Shown here: positions 31,971 to 40,327 of the stretch, piece after piece
Layout of the letters: every line of letters begins with the position of its first letter
How positions within the stretch are numbered: position 1 is the first letter of the stretch
Source of the DNA: an uncultured Parasutterella sp.
GTDB taxonomy: Bacteria > Pseudomonadota > Gammaproteobacteria > Burkholderiales > Burkholderiaceae_F
Reading direction: 5' to 3'
DNA length: 48,521 nt
Assembly: GCA_900766055.1 (NCBI GenBank)
Contig: CAAFTZ010000176.1
Location: forward strand, 1-48,521
Notes under the pieces: generated by a model
Seen by the model: only the letters and a program-made list of their open reading frames with translations
Told to the model about the DNA's origin: nothing
Databases searched by the model: none
Program-made: the position numbers and the translations under genes

Positions 31971-31984
31971 ATTCCCATTGGAAT
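31971..31984. promoter_or_regulatory. Repressor operator, copy 2
   Basis: ATTCCCATTGGAAT, 42 bp (about four helical turns) from copy 1 and 19 bp before the repressor ATG. It probably mediates cooperative binding and repressor self-control. Confidence 0.6.
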
Positions 31985-32002
31985 TTTTATTGAGATCGTG
32001 CG

Positions 32003-32629
32003 ATGTCTACTTTTGCTCAAAACTTAAGAGCGCTGATGGAAAAACACGGCGTCTCTCAAAACGAATTAGCAAGATCCGCAGGTCTTACCCAGTCGGCAAT
32101 CAATAAGATACTTACGGGCAAGACAAAACAGCCGGGTATCGATACTACTGAGGCGATAGCTCGTGTATTAAATGTTTCAGTAGCGCAACTGATTTACACG
32201 CCTGACCTTCCAAAGGATGCCGATCCTGTAGCAGGTTTTCGCCGCGTGCCTCTTATCAGCTGGGTGCAAGCGGGCCTCCCTACTCCAGTAGCCTCTCTTG
32301 ACGATATGGACAAGTGGTACCTCTGCCCGGTCAGCATCAGCGACGAAGGCTTCGCGCTAAAGGTCAGAGGCGAATCCATGGAGCCGATGTTTTACGAAGG
32401 TGACATTGTCTTTATTGATCCTGAGGTTCCGGCTGAATCCGGCAGGATTGTGGCAGCAGTTGACGACGGCGCAGCAGACCCGGAAGCGACACTCAAAAAA
32501 CTCGTAAAGGACGGCTCGGATTACTATCTAAAGGCCCTTAATCCGGATTGGCCCGGCCCTAAATTCCAGCCGTTCACCCAGAGTATGCGGATCGCGGGCG
32601 TGGCGGTTGGCAAGTACGTTGAGCTGTAA
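32003..32629 (+). CDS. CI/LexA-type prophage repressor
   Basis: A 208-residue repressor. Residues 6-60 are a Cro/CI helix-turn-helix (VSQNELARSAGLTQSAINKI). Residues 80-208 are the S24 autoprotease: the Ala90-Gly91 cleavage site in SWVQAGLPT, catalytic Ser125 in GESMEP and Lys165 in ATLKKLVKDG. RecA-stimulated self-cleavage would trigger induction. It is divergent from the cro-like gene and followed after 29 bases by rnlA, so it probably leads a lysogen-expressed transcript that ends at the terminator at 34121. Confidence 0.93.
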   Translation: MSTFAQNLRALMEKHGVSQNELARSAGLTQSAINKILTGKTKQPGIDTTEAIARVLNVSVAQLIYTPDLPKDADPVAGFRRVPLISWVQAGLPTPVASLDDMDKWYLCPVSISDEGFALKVRGESMEPMFYEGDIVFIDPEVPAESGRIVAAVDDGAADPEATLKKLVKDGSDYYLKALNPDWPGPKFQPFTQSMRIAGVAVGKYVEL

Positions 32630-32658
32630 GGAAGTAAATTTTAATGGGTTAGATCTCC

Positions 32659-33750
32659 ATGACCAGCGAGAAAAGTACATTCAAAAACCTTAATCTCGAC
32701 AGAGAAAAGTTATCAGAATTCATAAAGCAGTTTTATCAAGAAAATGGCTTGAAAGAACTGGAAAGAACACCGAGCGAATGGGGTCCTGACGACAAATTGC
32801 GTGTTATTCGCTTTGGCCGACCCGGTAGTAAACCGGCCCAGGTAAACCTTTACCTAAACCAAGACGGAAGCACCAGCATTTTGTACAAAACAGGAAAAAA
32901 CTACGACTTGGGAGAATGCTTAGCGGTTTACTTAAAGGAAACGATAAATCCGGATGAGTTTGAGAGAGTTGAAATGTCTCTTAACTCAATACCCGCAGGA
33001 GATTACGCAGTTCTTTTAGATTGCCTCAAAGAAGAAGGCTATGAGACGGTGAATTCAGATATTCCCGGAGGGGAAAAAACAGATATCAGATCACTTTTAT
33101 ACAAGGATAAGTTGTCTCTTTGCTATTTCCCAAAATCATTCACCCTCAGGATTCAAGGCCGTCCTCTTTCCTGTTACAAGGCAGTCATTTACCACCTTGC
33201 GGAGCTTCTAGACCTCGCTGGCCTGGAAAAAGTTCTTGTAAGGAGAGAGGAAGGGCGCGCCCAAATCGTAAGAAAAAACTTGGCAGAGGATTACTTAGCA
33301 TCCAAACTTGGAGCGACCTACGACAAACTCAGCCCGACCGAACAAGACTATTTAATCTCCGCCTGGATGATTAAGCTTTCTTCCCCTGATTTGCCAGACT
33401 ATTCTTTCTTACTTCTCCCTGAATTAAGAGTGCTTGAGGGGGCTATTAAAGTAGTTTTAAAGCAAGCGTTTAGCATCCGCATGAAAAAGACAGAAACCTT
33501 TGGCGCATTTTTCCCAAAGGATAATTCCACACGTGCTTACTATTTCAAACCTCCTTGCGCCCAAAAAGTTTCAGAAGAATATAAAGATGCATTAGAATCC
33601 GCCTACAATTTTTATTACAGGGAAAGGCACGGCTATTCGCATTCCACAGACGAACCCGCGCTGAACCCAGTTATTAGTAGTTTTTCTGTTCTTCAGGAAA
33701 AAAGTGAAATATGCTTGACGCGCATAAAAGCTTTATATGACTTGCTATGA
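32659..33750 (+). CDS. rnlA: RnlA-type HEPN ribonuclease toxin
   Basis: A 363-residue protein matching RnlA/LsoA in length, domain character and gene order. The C-terminal HEPN active site is RHGYSH, Arg323-x4-His328, preceded on an earlier helix by Arg257 and Glu260 (RVLEGA); this corresponds to Arg318-x4-His323 in the 357-residue Escherichia coli enzyme. The N-terminal half is mixed alpha/beta as expected. In E. coli RnlA degrades mRNA and blocks T4 unless phage Dmd inhibits it. Composition is richer in A and T than the phage genes, suggesting acquisition as a cargo pair. It overlaps rnlB by 4 bases. Confidence 0.85.
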   Translation: MTSEKSTFKNLNLDREKLSEFIKQFYQENGLKELERTPSEWGPDDKLRVIRFGRPGSKPAQVNLYLNQDGSTSILYKTGKNYDLGECLAVYLKETINPDEFERVEMSLNSIPAGDYAVLLDCLKEEGYETVNSDIPGGEKTDIRSLLYKDKLSLCYFPKSFTLRIQGRPLSCYKAVIYHLAELLDLAGLEKVLVRREEGRAQIVRKNLAEDYLASKLGATYDKLSPTEQDYLISAWMIKLSSPDLPDYSFLLLPELRVLEGAIKVVLKQAFSIRMKKTETFGAFFPKDNSTRAYYFKPPCAQKVSEEYKDALESAYNFYYRERHGYSHSTDEPALNPVISSFSVLQEKSEICLTRIKALYDLL

Positions 33751-34106
33751 CTTTTGAGGTAAGGACCGTCGTCGGTTCTTCGTTTGATTTTATTGTTAGC
33801 TCAGTAAGTTTTGAGAGCCCGTTCGAATCTACCGACGAATTGGAAAAAAAATTAAGATCTCTTACGAAGGGTACCAGTACAAAAAGAGTACTGGTCGATT
33901 TATTGTGCTCTAATGGCTTTGAGCGGAACCGGTTTGCAACTTTTTCTTTTGACGACAGTCGATTTGGGAATGATATTGCAGTTATAAACGAATATGATGT
34001 GCCTCTAAGTCTATTGGCTGCACAAGAAGAATTTTATAAGTCGCACCCGGAGTATTTGACCTCTTCAATTCTTACGCCGACTCAAATTTCTCATTTTCTG
34101 CAGTAG
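33747..34106 (+). CDS. rnlB: RnlB-type antitoxin
   Basis: A 119-residue protein with an ATGA overlap with rnlA. The parts RVLVDLLCSNGFERNRFATF and PEYLTSSILTPTQISHFLQ resemble RnlB antitoxins. It should bind and restrain the toxin. A strong terminator follows 14 bases after the stop. Confidence comes jointly from size, order and partner. Confidence 0.82.
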   Translation: MTFEVRTVVGSSFDFIVSSVSFESPFESTDELEKKLRSLTKGTSTKRVLVDLLCSNGFERNRFATFSFDDSRFGNDIAVINEYDVPLSLLAAQEEFYKSHPEYLTSSILTPTQISHFLQ

Positions 34107-34120
34107 GAAAAAGATTATCG

Positions 34121-34145
34121 AACCGCCCTCAAGCGGTTTTTCTTT
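34121..34145 (+). terminator. Intrinsic terminator after rnlB
   Basis: AACCGC, a 6-base loop, GCGGTT and then TTTCTTT form a canonical hairpin plus T tract. It separates the repressor-rnlAB transcript from the repressor-controlled rightward operon. Confidence 0.85.
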
Positions 34146-34155
34146 GCTCTCTTAA

Positions 34156-34169
34156 ATTCCTATTGGAAT
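34156..34169. promoter_or_regulatory. Repressor operator, copy 3
   Basis: ATTCCTATTGGAAT, nearly identical to copy 2 (ATTCCCATTGGAAT), 57 bp upstream of copy 4 in the leader of the rightward early operon. Confidence 0.6.
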
Positions 34170-34186
34170 TATTTAAACTATCGGCA

Positions 34187-34214
34187 TTGATTTTATATTC
34201 CTAAAGTTTTAAAT
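34187..34214 (+). promoter_or_regulatory. Candidate rightward early promoter
   Basis: TTGATT at 34187-34192 and TTAAAT at 34209-34214 are separated by 16 bases, and the -10 box overlaps operator copy 4. An alternative pair uses TTTAAA (34172-34177) and TATATT (34194-34199). Either would be covered by the flanking operators. Confidence 0.4.
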
Positions 34215-34226
34215 TCGTTTGTGAAT
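34213..34226. promoter_or_regulatory. Repressor operator, copy 4
   Basis: ATTCGTTTGTGAAT, 26 bp before the ATG of the first early gene. Same ATTC-N6-GAAT format as the other three copies. Confidence 0.55.
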
Positions 34227-34251
34227 TGATTAAGTTCGAAGGACAAACGAA

Positions 34252-34614
34252 ATGCCGAATACCAAAAGCGACAGTCCCTACATCTTCTCAACGGACGAAC
34301 AACTCCGCCAAGACCTAAAGAAAGTAATGGCCGAGCGCGGTTTCACCGCCAGTAAACTCGGCCGAGCTCTTAACCTCCCGGCTCAAACAGTTAGTAGATT
34401 CTTAAACGGCCGCGTCAAAAAGGCCTGCGACAATGCGAGCAAATATGTCACTTGGCTAAATGAGCAGGATGCAACGTTTTATAAAACTCCTCTTGCCGCA
34501 TGGTTGACTCTCCAAACCTGCCTTATTGATATTGCCGGTCGCACCGGTGAACTTCCTCCGGACGCCTTGGCCGCCATCTCCGAACTTAACGACTTCTTTT
34601 CTTCCGCTAAGTGA
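34252..34614 (+). CDS. Helix-turn-helix protein, first gene of the early operon
   Basis: A 120-residue protein. Residues 17-55 (LRQDLKKVMAERGFTASKLG, then RALNLPAQTVSRFLNGR) are a Cro/CI-like helix-turn-helix; the C-terminal part is helical and of unknown role (TGELPPDALAAISELNDFFS). Preceded by AAGGA and by two operators, it is probably an early regulator (CII- or Cro-analogous). Confidence 0.75.
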   Translation: MPNTKSDSPYIFSTDEQLRQDLKKVMAERGFTASKLGRALNLPAQTVSRFLNGRVKKACDNASKYVTWLNEQDATFYKTPLAAWLTLQTCLIDIAGRTGELPPDALAAISELNDFFSSAK

Positions 34615-34622
34615 GGTTGCTT

Positions 34623-34916
34623 ATGAGCCAAATTGCCTTGCACCTCACGGGCCCTCAACTCCGTCTTAAGCTCAAGGAAGCTCTCATCGAGAAGAACTAC
34701 AAATCCATGACAGTCTTGGGACTTTCAGATCTTCTCGACATCACGGTTTCCGATGCAATAGACCTCACGAACGGCACCCTCCCTTCTATTAGGGCGATAC
34801 ATAAAGCTCTTGGTTTCATCCTGAATGCTCCGGTCCTTCCAGAGCCTTGGGTCATTCCGGCACAACCCGTTGTCAACTTTTGTCCGCGTGAGGTGGTCTA
34901 TGCGACGCGAATTTAA
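34623..34916 (+). CDS. Small helical, possibly DNA-binding protein
   Basis: About 97 residues starting MSQIALHLTGPQLRLKLKEA. The stretch SMTVLGLSDLLDITVSDAID resembles a degenerate helix-turn-helix and is followed by GTLPSIRAIHKALGFI. The ATG at 34623 has GAGG at a suitable distance and is preferred over a GTG at 34611. Function unknown. Confidence 0.6.
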   Translation: MSQIALHLTGPQLRLKLKEALIEKNYKSMTVLGLSDLLDITVSDAIDLTNGTLPSIRAIHKALGFILNAPVLPEPWVIPAQPVVNFCPREVVYATRI

Positions 34917-35019
34917 CGATCTCGAAATCTTTGCCGGCGCCCTTGTTGCTTTCGTCTGTTTCTGGGCTTTTGTCTGCCTCGTCTTCATTCTTCCGGAATT
35001 GCTCGGAGGCCTCTTATGA
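34900..35019 (+). CDS. Tiny single-span membrane protein (39 residues)
   Basis: Begins MRREFNDLEIFAGALVAFVC and continues FWAFVCLVFILPELLGGLL. A hydrophobic span covers residues about 11-35. GAGGTGG precedes the ATG and it overlaps both neighbours. Early phage membrane peptides of this kind sometimes act in exclusion or host takeover; nothing specific is visible. Confidence 0.55.
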   Translation: MRREFNDLEIFAGALVAFVCFWAFVCLVFILPELLGGLL

Positions 35020-35501
35020 ACTCAGTCTTTAACCTGGCGTCGTACAACTTCAATCAGTTGAACAACGAAGAACTTCTCTCCTGGCTGCACTCCGAGAGCC
35101 TGGCCAACATGCCGCCGATTATCCGGACATTGGCTGATCGCCTGGAGGACGTTCAGGACGACGTGGCCGCCGCCCAGGAAGAAACGAAAGACCTAGAGGA
35201 AAAATTTAAAAAGCTCGATACGGACACGATCGAGGGCCTGAAAAAGCTTGACGACAAGCTCGGGCACTTTGCTTCCGACTTGGAAAAAGTCTCCAGCGCA
35301 ATTCTCGAATCTCAAGGCAAGATTCTTGTCGAAGGCGATCTGCTCGTTGATAGCGATGAACTGGATGACGAATGCCCTGACGACCAGCTCGTTATCCCCC
35401 GTAAAGAACTCGACGCCATCCGCGCCCAGGTCGACAAGATTAGCCACGCCATTTCCAACCTAGAAACCGGGGACTTCTTCCCCGATCGCCCTTCCATCTA
35501 A
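35016..35501 (+). CDS. Coiled-coil protein of unknown function
   Basis: A 161-residue acidic protein. About residues 38-100 form a long coiled coil (RLEDVQDDVAAAQEETKDLE), then a short acidic linker (DSDELDDECPDD) and a second helix. It is tightly coupled to the membrane peptide upstream by a 4-base overlap. Confidence 0.65.
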   Translation: MNSVFNLASYNFNQLNNEELLSWLHSESLANMPPIIRTLADRLEDVQDDVAAAQEETKDLEEKFKKLDTDTIEGLKKLDDKLGHFASDLEKVSSAILESQGKILVEGDLLVDSDELDDECPDDQLVIPRKELDAIRAQVDKISHAISNLETGDFFPDRPSI

Positions 35502-35518
35502 GACTAAAGGAGATATTT

Positions 35519-35959
35519 ATGTCTTTAGAAACTGCCATCCAAGAAAACACCAAAGCACTGCAATACCTGGCTGAGATTGTTAAACAGGCCATGAGCATGA
35601 AACCCGTGCAGGCTCCTGCGACAGCCGTCCCGGCGCCTAAAGCTAAGGCCGCACCGGTTGAACCTGTGGCTGCGGCGGACCTTCCTCCGGTGGCTGCAAC
35701 TAAGGCAGCACCCGCCGAGCCAACAACCGCACCTGTTACGACGCCTAAAGCTGAGCCTAAGGCAGCACCGATTAACTACACCGAACTTCGTGAGGCCATG
35801 GTCGCCAAACTGCAAAAGCTCTTCGAGCATTCTCCCGCCAAGGGTGCCGAGATTCTCCGTTCTTTCGGCGTAAGACGCCAGTCCGAACTGCCGGACGAAA
35901 AACTGCCCGCTTTCTGCGATGCACTGGTTAAAGCTCTCGAAGCTGAAGGAGTTCTGTAA
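35519..35959 (+). CDS. Unknown protein with Pro/Ala-rich linker
   Basis: A 146-residue protein. An N-terminal helix (MSLETAIQENTKALQYLAEI) is joined by a Pro/Ala/Lys-rich linker (about 30-82) to a compact helical C-terminal domain (REAMVAKLQKLFEHSPAKGA). AGGAG precedes the start. It overlaps the DUF2800 gene by one base and may be a partner in recombination or replication; no family recognised. Confidence 0.6.
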   Translation: MSLETAIQENTKALQYLAEIVKQAMSMKPVQAPATAVPAPKAKAAPVEPVAAADLPPVAATKAAPAEPTTAPVTTPKAEPKAAPINYTELREAMVAKLQKLFEHSPAKGAEILRSFGVRRQSELPDEKLPAFCDALVKALEAEGVL

Positions 35960-37131
35960 TGGCCCACGCTCTTTTATCTCCGTCTTCTGCCCACCGCTGG
36001 ATGTCTTGCCCGGGAAGCGTATCTTTGTCCCGCCTTTTCCCGGACGAATCGTCCTCTTATGCCGAGGAAGGCACACTCGCCCATGCTTGGGCCGCACACC
36101 TCCTTGATCCGCAGAATCAGCCTCAGCCGGCCGAAGCCCTGAGTTCTGACAATCTGACTTTCGTCCAGGACTATGTCCTATTCGTTGAACGCGAAACTGC
36201 GGGCGGTGTCCGCCGCATTGAGTATCCGGTTTCTGTCTCAGAGGTCACCGGTGAAGCTAATGCCAAAGGCACAATCGACTGCGCCGCATTGGTCAACGGC
36301 ACGCTCAAGATCATTGACCTTAAATTCGGTAAGGGCGTGAAGGTCGACGCCGAGCACAATACCCAGCTCATGATTTACGCCGCCGGTGCCCTGCCCTTGT
36401 TCGATGTGATCGACGAGGTCAAAGACATTGAGCTCACGATCTTCCAGCCGCGCATTAACAATATCTGCTCTTGGAAGCTCACTCCGGCCGAGCTCGAGGA
36501 TTTCGTCAACAAAGCCCGGGCGCGAGCGTCTATTGCGATCAACTATCTGCGCGCCGATCCTCTTCCCTCGGCTGCACTGGAGCCGTCTGCCGACGCCTGC
36601 CGATTCTGTAAAGCTAAGGCCGCATGCCCCGCTCTCCAGCAGAAGGCCGCAGAAGCATGTGACTTCCGTCCGGTGCTCGACAAGGGCCAAGACATCCCGA
36701 TTGTTCCGGAAGAAGCTCTGAGCTCGGAGCAGCTCTCTTTGAATCTTCAGCTCGCCGACCTCCTGGAGCCGTGGATCGCGGCAGTGCGTGAGGCCGCCTA
36801 CGACCAAATGATGCAAGGCGTCCAGGTCGAAGGATTCAAGCTCGTGCTCGGCCGCCCGGGCAACCGTCAATGGACCAGCAACGCAGAAGCCGAGGCCATG
36901 CTCAAGTCCTTCAAGTTGAAGGAAGACGAGCGCTACACCTACAAGGTCATCACTCCGACCGCCCTGGAGAAACTCCTCAAGGCGGGTCGAATCGGCGAGC
37001 GTCAATGGAAGCGCGCCGAAACCATCATCACCCGCAGCGAACCGAGTCCGACCGTCGTCCCGGCAGCAGACAAGCGCCCGGCATGGTCTCCGACCGCAAC
37101 CGCATCCGATTTCACACCTATCTCTAATTAA
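35959..37131 (+). CDS. DUF2800 family, PD-(D/E)XK-type nuclease
   Basis: A 390-residue Cas4/RecB-like nuclease. The N terminus LSPSSAHRWMSCPGSVSLSR is characteristic, as are EEGTLAHAWAA, the catalytic GTIDCAAL...LKIIDLKFGKG (Asp, then Asp-x-Lys) at about 105-130 and a cysteine cluster DACRFCKAKAACP at about 213-225 that may hold a metal or cluster. DUF2800 proteins usually accompany DUF2815 and PolA in phage replication modules, as here. Confidence 0.88.
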   Translation: MAHALLSPSSAHRWMSCPGSVSLSRLFPDESSSYAEEGTLAHAWAAHLLDPQNQPQPAEALSSDNLTFVQDYVLFVERETAGGVRRIEYPVSVSEVTGEANAKGTIDCAALVNGTLKIIDLKFGKGVKVDAEHNTQLMIYAAGALPLFDVIDEVKDIELTIFQPRINNICSWKLTPAELEDFVNKARARASIAINYLRADPLPSAALEPSADACRFCKAKAACPALQQKAAEACDFRPVLDKGQDIPIVPEEALSSEQLSLNLQLADLLEPWIAAVREAAYDQMMQGVQVEGFKLVLGRPGNRQWTSNAEAEAMLKSFKLKEDERYTYKVITPTALEKLLKAGRIGERQWKRAETIITRSEPSPTVVPAADKRPAWSPTATASDFTPISN

Positions 37132-37145
37132 TAAGGAGCACAACT

Positions 37146-37703
37146 ATGGCATTCAATATTTATGGCCGTCTCTCTTTTGAACACGTCTTCACTCCGTCCT
37201 CTTCTAACGGCTCGGAGCCCGTTTACTCCGCATCCATCCTCATGCCGAAAGGCTCTCCGGAAGTCAAGAAAGTCGAAGACGAGATGATGCGTGTCGCCAC
37301 TGAAAAGTGGGGCGCTAAAGGCAAGGACGTCCTGGCCAAACTGGTGAGAGAAAACCGCGTCTGCCTGCGTGACGGTAGCACTAAGGATTACGACGGCTAT
37401 GACGGCATGATGTTTGTCAGCGCCCGCAACCCTTCCCGACCTTCTGTCTTTAATAAGAAGTGCGAACCGATCACAAAAGAGGACGGCGTTCTGTACTCCG
37501 GCTGCTATGTCAATGCTCGCATTGAAATTTGGGCCCAAGACAATCCTAAGGGCGGCCGCCGCATTAACTGCAAGCTCGTAGGCCTCCAGTTCGTCAAAGA
37601 CGGGGATGCCTTCGGCTCCGGCTCCGGTCCTGCTAAGGCCAGCGACTTCGAGGTTATCGAAGACGACGAGCCGAGCGACGACGACAAGAAACCGTGGGAG
37701 TAA
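37146..37703 (+). CDS. DUF2815 single-stranded DNA-binding protein
   Basis: A 185-residue protein with an OB-fold-like beta-rich core (ASILMPKGSPEVKKVEDEMM, then MMFVSARNPSRPSVFNKK and GCYVNARIEIWAQDNPKGGR) and an acidic tail EDDEPSDDDKKPWE, the typical partner-binding end of T7 gp2.5-type proteins. It should coat single strands during replication and recruit the polymerase. Confidence 0.87.
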   Translation: MAFNIYGRLSFEHVFTPSSSNGSEPVYSASILMPKGSPEVKKVEDEMMRVATEKWGAKGKDVLAKLVRENRVCLRDGSTKDYDGYDGMMFVSARNPSRPSVFNKKCEPITKEDGVLYSGCYVNARIEIWAQDNPKGGRRINCKLVGLQFVKDGDAFGSGSGPAKASDFEVIEDDEPSDDDKKPWE

Positions 37704-37706
37704 GCC

Positions 37707-37934
37707 ATGGCAAAGAACAGAACAGAGGGACAAGGCGTAGTGCTCGGACTATCCGAGGTAGAAGCCTATGCGGTCATGTCTGCGATTAAGACAACGCTTG
37801 AAATCGAAACTGGCGTCGACACCATGACGACCGGATTCGGAGAATTTGCCAAAAAGCTGTACCTCAAAAGTTTGACCAACGTAATGGACCTCTTACAAGC
37901 CGCCCTGATAAGTAAAGAGGTGTCAGCCAAATAA
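37707..37934 (+). CDS. Small protein of unknown function
   Basis: A 75-residue mostly helical protein (EVEAYAVMSAIKTTLEIETG then KLYLKSLTNVMDLLQAAL) between the ssDNA-binding protein and DNA polymerase genes. It is probably a replication accessory. Confidence 0.6.
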   Translation: MAKNRTEGQGVVLGLSEVEAYAVMSAIKTTLEIETGVDTMTTGFGEFAKKLYLKSLTNVMDLLQAALISKEVSAK

Positions 37935-37949
37935 AGCCTTTTTAACCAC

Positions 37950-37971
37950 CCGTCCTTCACACGAGGGACGG
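37950..37971 (+). promoter_or_regulatory. Hairpin before the DNA polymerase gene
   Basis: CCGTCC and GGACGG form a 6-bp stem around a 10-base loop, 12 bases before the AAGGAGA ribosome site of the polymerase. There is no T tract, so it is more likely a messenger-processing or translation element than a terminator. Confidence 0.35.
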
Positions 37972-37989
37972 CTATTAAGGAGACTCAAT

Positions 37990-40062
37990 ATGACAACACT
38001 CTGGGCAGACTTAGAAACTTTCAGTACCCGCGACATTATGAACGGCCCTCACCAGTACGCAGAAGACTGCGAAGTTCTGCTGTTCGGCTATGCGATTGAT
38101 GACGGCCCGGCTAAGGTTTGGGACGTCACAACGGGCGAGAGAATGCCGTTTGAGCTGGAGGCCGTGCTTGCCGTCGCAGAAATGAATGCTCCGGACGTCA
38201 ATCTCGTTTGGCACAACGGCGCGAATTTCGACGTTCCCGTCCTGCGCAAGGCCAAAAACCTCCATGTCGACATCCCCTTCGAGCGCGTAGATGACTGTAT
38301 GGTCAAAGCGTATTCCCACGGTTTGCCCGGATCTCTGGGCGCGCTGTCTGAGATTTACGGCCTTGGCGTGGATAAGGCCAAAGATAAGGACGGCCGGCGC
38401 CTCGTGCTGAAATTCTGCAAGCCCGACAGTAAGGGCAACGTGCGCAACCGCACGACGGATCCGGAGGATTGGGCCCGCTTTGTGAACTACTGCCGCTTGG
38501 ACGTCGAGGCCATGCGCGTGATTTATAAAAAATTGCCGTCCTGGAATTGGGGCCCGAGGGATCGCGCTCAATTCGTGATCGATCAGCGCATTAATAATAG
38601 AGGTGTCCGGATGGACCTCGATCTCGCGAAAGCAGCGATCTCCTTGGCCGATAAGCTCAAAGCAGAGAATGCCAAGCGCACCCAGGACCTCACTAACGGA
38701 GAGGTCGGGTCCGCTACTCAGCGCGATGCGCTCCTGGCCCACATCCTGCAGCAGTATGGCGTCAGCTTGCCGGATCTTACTAAGTCCACAATCGAGCGGC
38801 GTCTCAACGACGAGAATCTGCCGGAAGTAGTCAAGGAGCTCCTGCGTGTGCGCCTGGCGTCCACTAAGACGTCCACTGCCAAATATAAAAAGCTCATTGC
38901 CTCGACGAGTGCGGACGGCCGCATGCGCGGGTGCCTACAGTTTAGAGGAGCTACTCGCACAGGCCGATACGCCGGGCGCCTCATGCAGCTGCAGAACCTG
39001 CCGCGGCCGACGCTTCCGCAGTATGTCATTGACGCCGGTATTGAAGCGATTAAGGGCGGCTGGGCCGAGTACCTGGCTGAGCCGGGAGAACTCATGTCCT
39101 CCTGTCTGCGGTCGTGCATTATGGCTACACCCGGGAAGCATTTAGTTGTGGCCGACCTCTCAAACATCGAAGGCCGCATGCTGGCGTGGCTCGCCGGAGA
39201 AGAATGGAAGCTCAAAGCATTCCGAGATTTCGATGCCGGCCACGGCCCTGACCTCTATAAAGCGACCTACGGCCGCACCTTCGGTATCCGTCCGGAGGAT
39301 GTGACGAAACACCAAAGACAGATCGGCAAGGTCATGGAGCTTGCGCTCGGTTACCAGGGCGGCGTCGGTGCATTCCTCACGTTCGCCTCTGCGTATTCGA
39401 TTGACCTGGATAAGCTCGCGAAACATGTCCGGGAAAATATTTCCTTCTCCTACTGGGGCCAAGCTGAAGGGTCTTATGAGTGGTACAAGGAAAAGAAACT
39501 CACTCACAACTTAAAGCGCGAAACCTTTATCGCCTGCGAAGCTGTCAAGCTCGCCTGGCGGGATGCGCATCCGGCAATACAAAAGTTTTGGGCCGATGTC
39601 GATAAGGCCGCGGTCTCTGCGCTCAAGGACGTGCCCGCTAAAGCCGGCAAAGTTTGGTTCAGTAAGAACGGATCTTGGCTGCGCATGAAACTGCCTTCCG
39701 GACGCTTTATCTGCTATCCCGGCGCCCGCCTGGAGGATGGCGGAGTCGGCACCGGCACCTTCTCCTACATGGGGATCAACCAATATTCCCGGAAGTGGGA
39801 GCGCATCCGCACCTACAGTGGCAAGTGCGTGGAAAACGCTACCCAGGCCGCGGCAGCAGACATCTTGATCGGCGCCATGGATTCAATCGAGAAGGCAGGA
39901 TTTGAAATCGTCTTCTCAGTGCATGACGAATTTATCACTGAGGCCGACCTCTCTAAAGACAACACCGAGCTTGAAAAGCTCATGTCAACTCCGCCCAGTT
40001 GGGCACCGGACCTGCCGCTGGCTGCGGCCGGATTCACTTCACTGCGTTACCGCAAAGACTAG
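37990..40062 (+). CDS. DNA polymerase I (family A)
   Basis: A 690-residue replicative polymerase. The N-terminal 3'-5' exonuclease begins LWADLETFSTRD (Asp-x-Glu) and continues VWHNGANFDVPVL and DDCMVKAYSHGLPGSL. The polymerase has motif A in DLSNIEGRMLAWLAGE at about 386-402, motif B in KHQRQIGKVMELALGYQGG at about 438-456 and motif C VHDE near 644. It works with the Prim-Pol/helicase at 28-30 kb and the DUF2815 protein. Confidence 0.95.
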   Translation: MTTLWADLETFSTRDIMNGPHQYAEDCEVLLFGYAIDDGPAKVWDVTTGERMPFELEAVLAVAEMNAPDVNLVWHNGANFDVPVLRKAKNLHVDIPFERVDDCMVKAYSHGLPGSLGALSEIYGLGVDKAKDKDGRRLVLKFCKPDSKGNVRNRTTDPEDWARFVNYCRLDVEAMRVIYKKLPSWNWGPRDRAQFVIDQRINNRGVRMDLDLAKAAISLADKLKAENAKRTQDLTNGEVGSATQRDALLAHILQQYGVSLPDLTKSTIERRLNDENLPEVVKELLRVRLASTKTSTAKYKKLIASTSADGRMRGCLQFRGATRTGRYAGRLMQLQNLPRPTLPQYVIDAGIEAIKGGWAEYLAEPGELMSSCLRSCIMATPGKHLVVADLSNIEGRMLAWLAGEEWKLKAFRDFDAGHGPDLYKATYGRTFGIRPEDVTKHQRQIGKVMELALGYQGGVGAFLTFASAYSIDLDKLAKHVRENISFSYWGQAEGSYEWYKEKKLTHNLKRETFIACEAVKLAWRDAHPAIQKFWADVDKAAVSALKDVPAKAGKVWFSKNGSWLRMKLPSGRFICYPGARLEDGGVGTGTFSYMGINQYSRKWERIRTYSGKCVENATQAAAADILIGAMDSIEKAGFEIVFSVHDEFITEADLSKDNTELEKLMSTPPSWAPDLPLAAAGFTSLRYRKD

Positions 40063-40072
40063 GAGATTGGAA

Positions 40073-40327
40073 ATGAAATCCCGAGAAATAATTATCCGTA
40101 TGAAGCCCGAAGTTAAGGAGCGTTTTGCACATTTCTTTAACAATCCGGAAGAACTCGAATGTGCTGTTCGCTTTGCCGAAGAACGAGCGCTTGCATTCTG
40201 GGGCGTCTATTCGAAGTGGCGCGACACTATCTTCGCCCCGGTTTCTAAACGGGCTTCAGTTTCCGGTTTCTCCACAAACGTCATGTTTGACATCTCCGAC
40301 TTTGAAGTTAAGGAACAGCAGTCATGA
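40073..40327 (+). CDS. Small phage protein of unknown function
   Basis: About 84 residues starting MKSREIIIRMKPEVKERFAH, with an Arg/Glu-rich helix and a C-terminal beta part. AGGAG precedes the ATG at 40073; a longer reading would use codons from the polymerase frame. It overlaps the VRR-NUC gene. Confidence 0.6.
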   Translation: MKSREIIIRMKPEVKERFAHFFNNPEELECAVRFAEERALAFWGVYSKWRDTIFAPVSKRASVSGFSTNVMFDISDFEVKEQQS

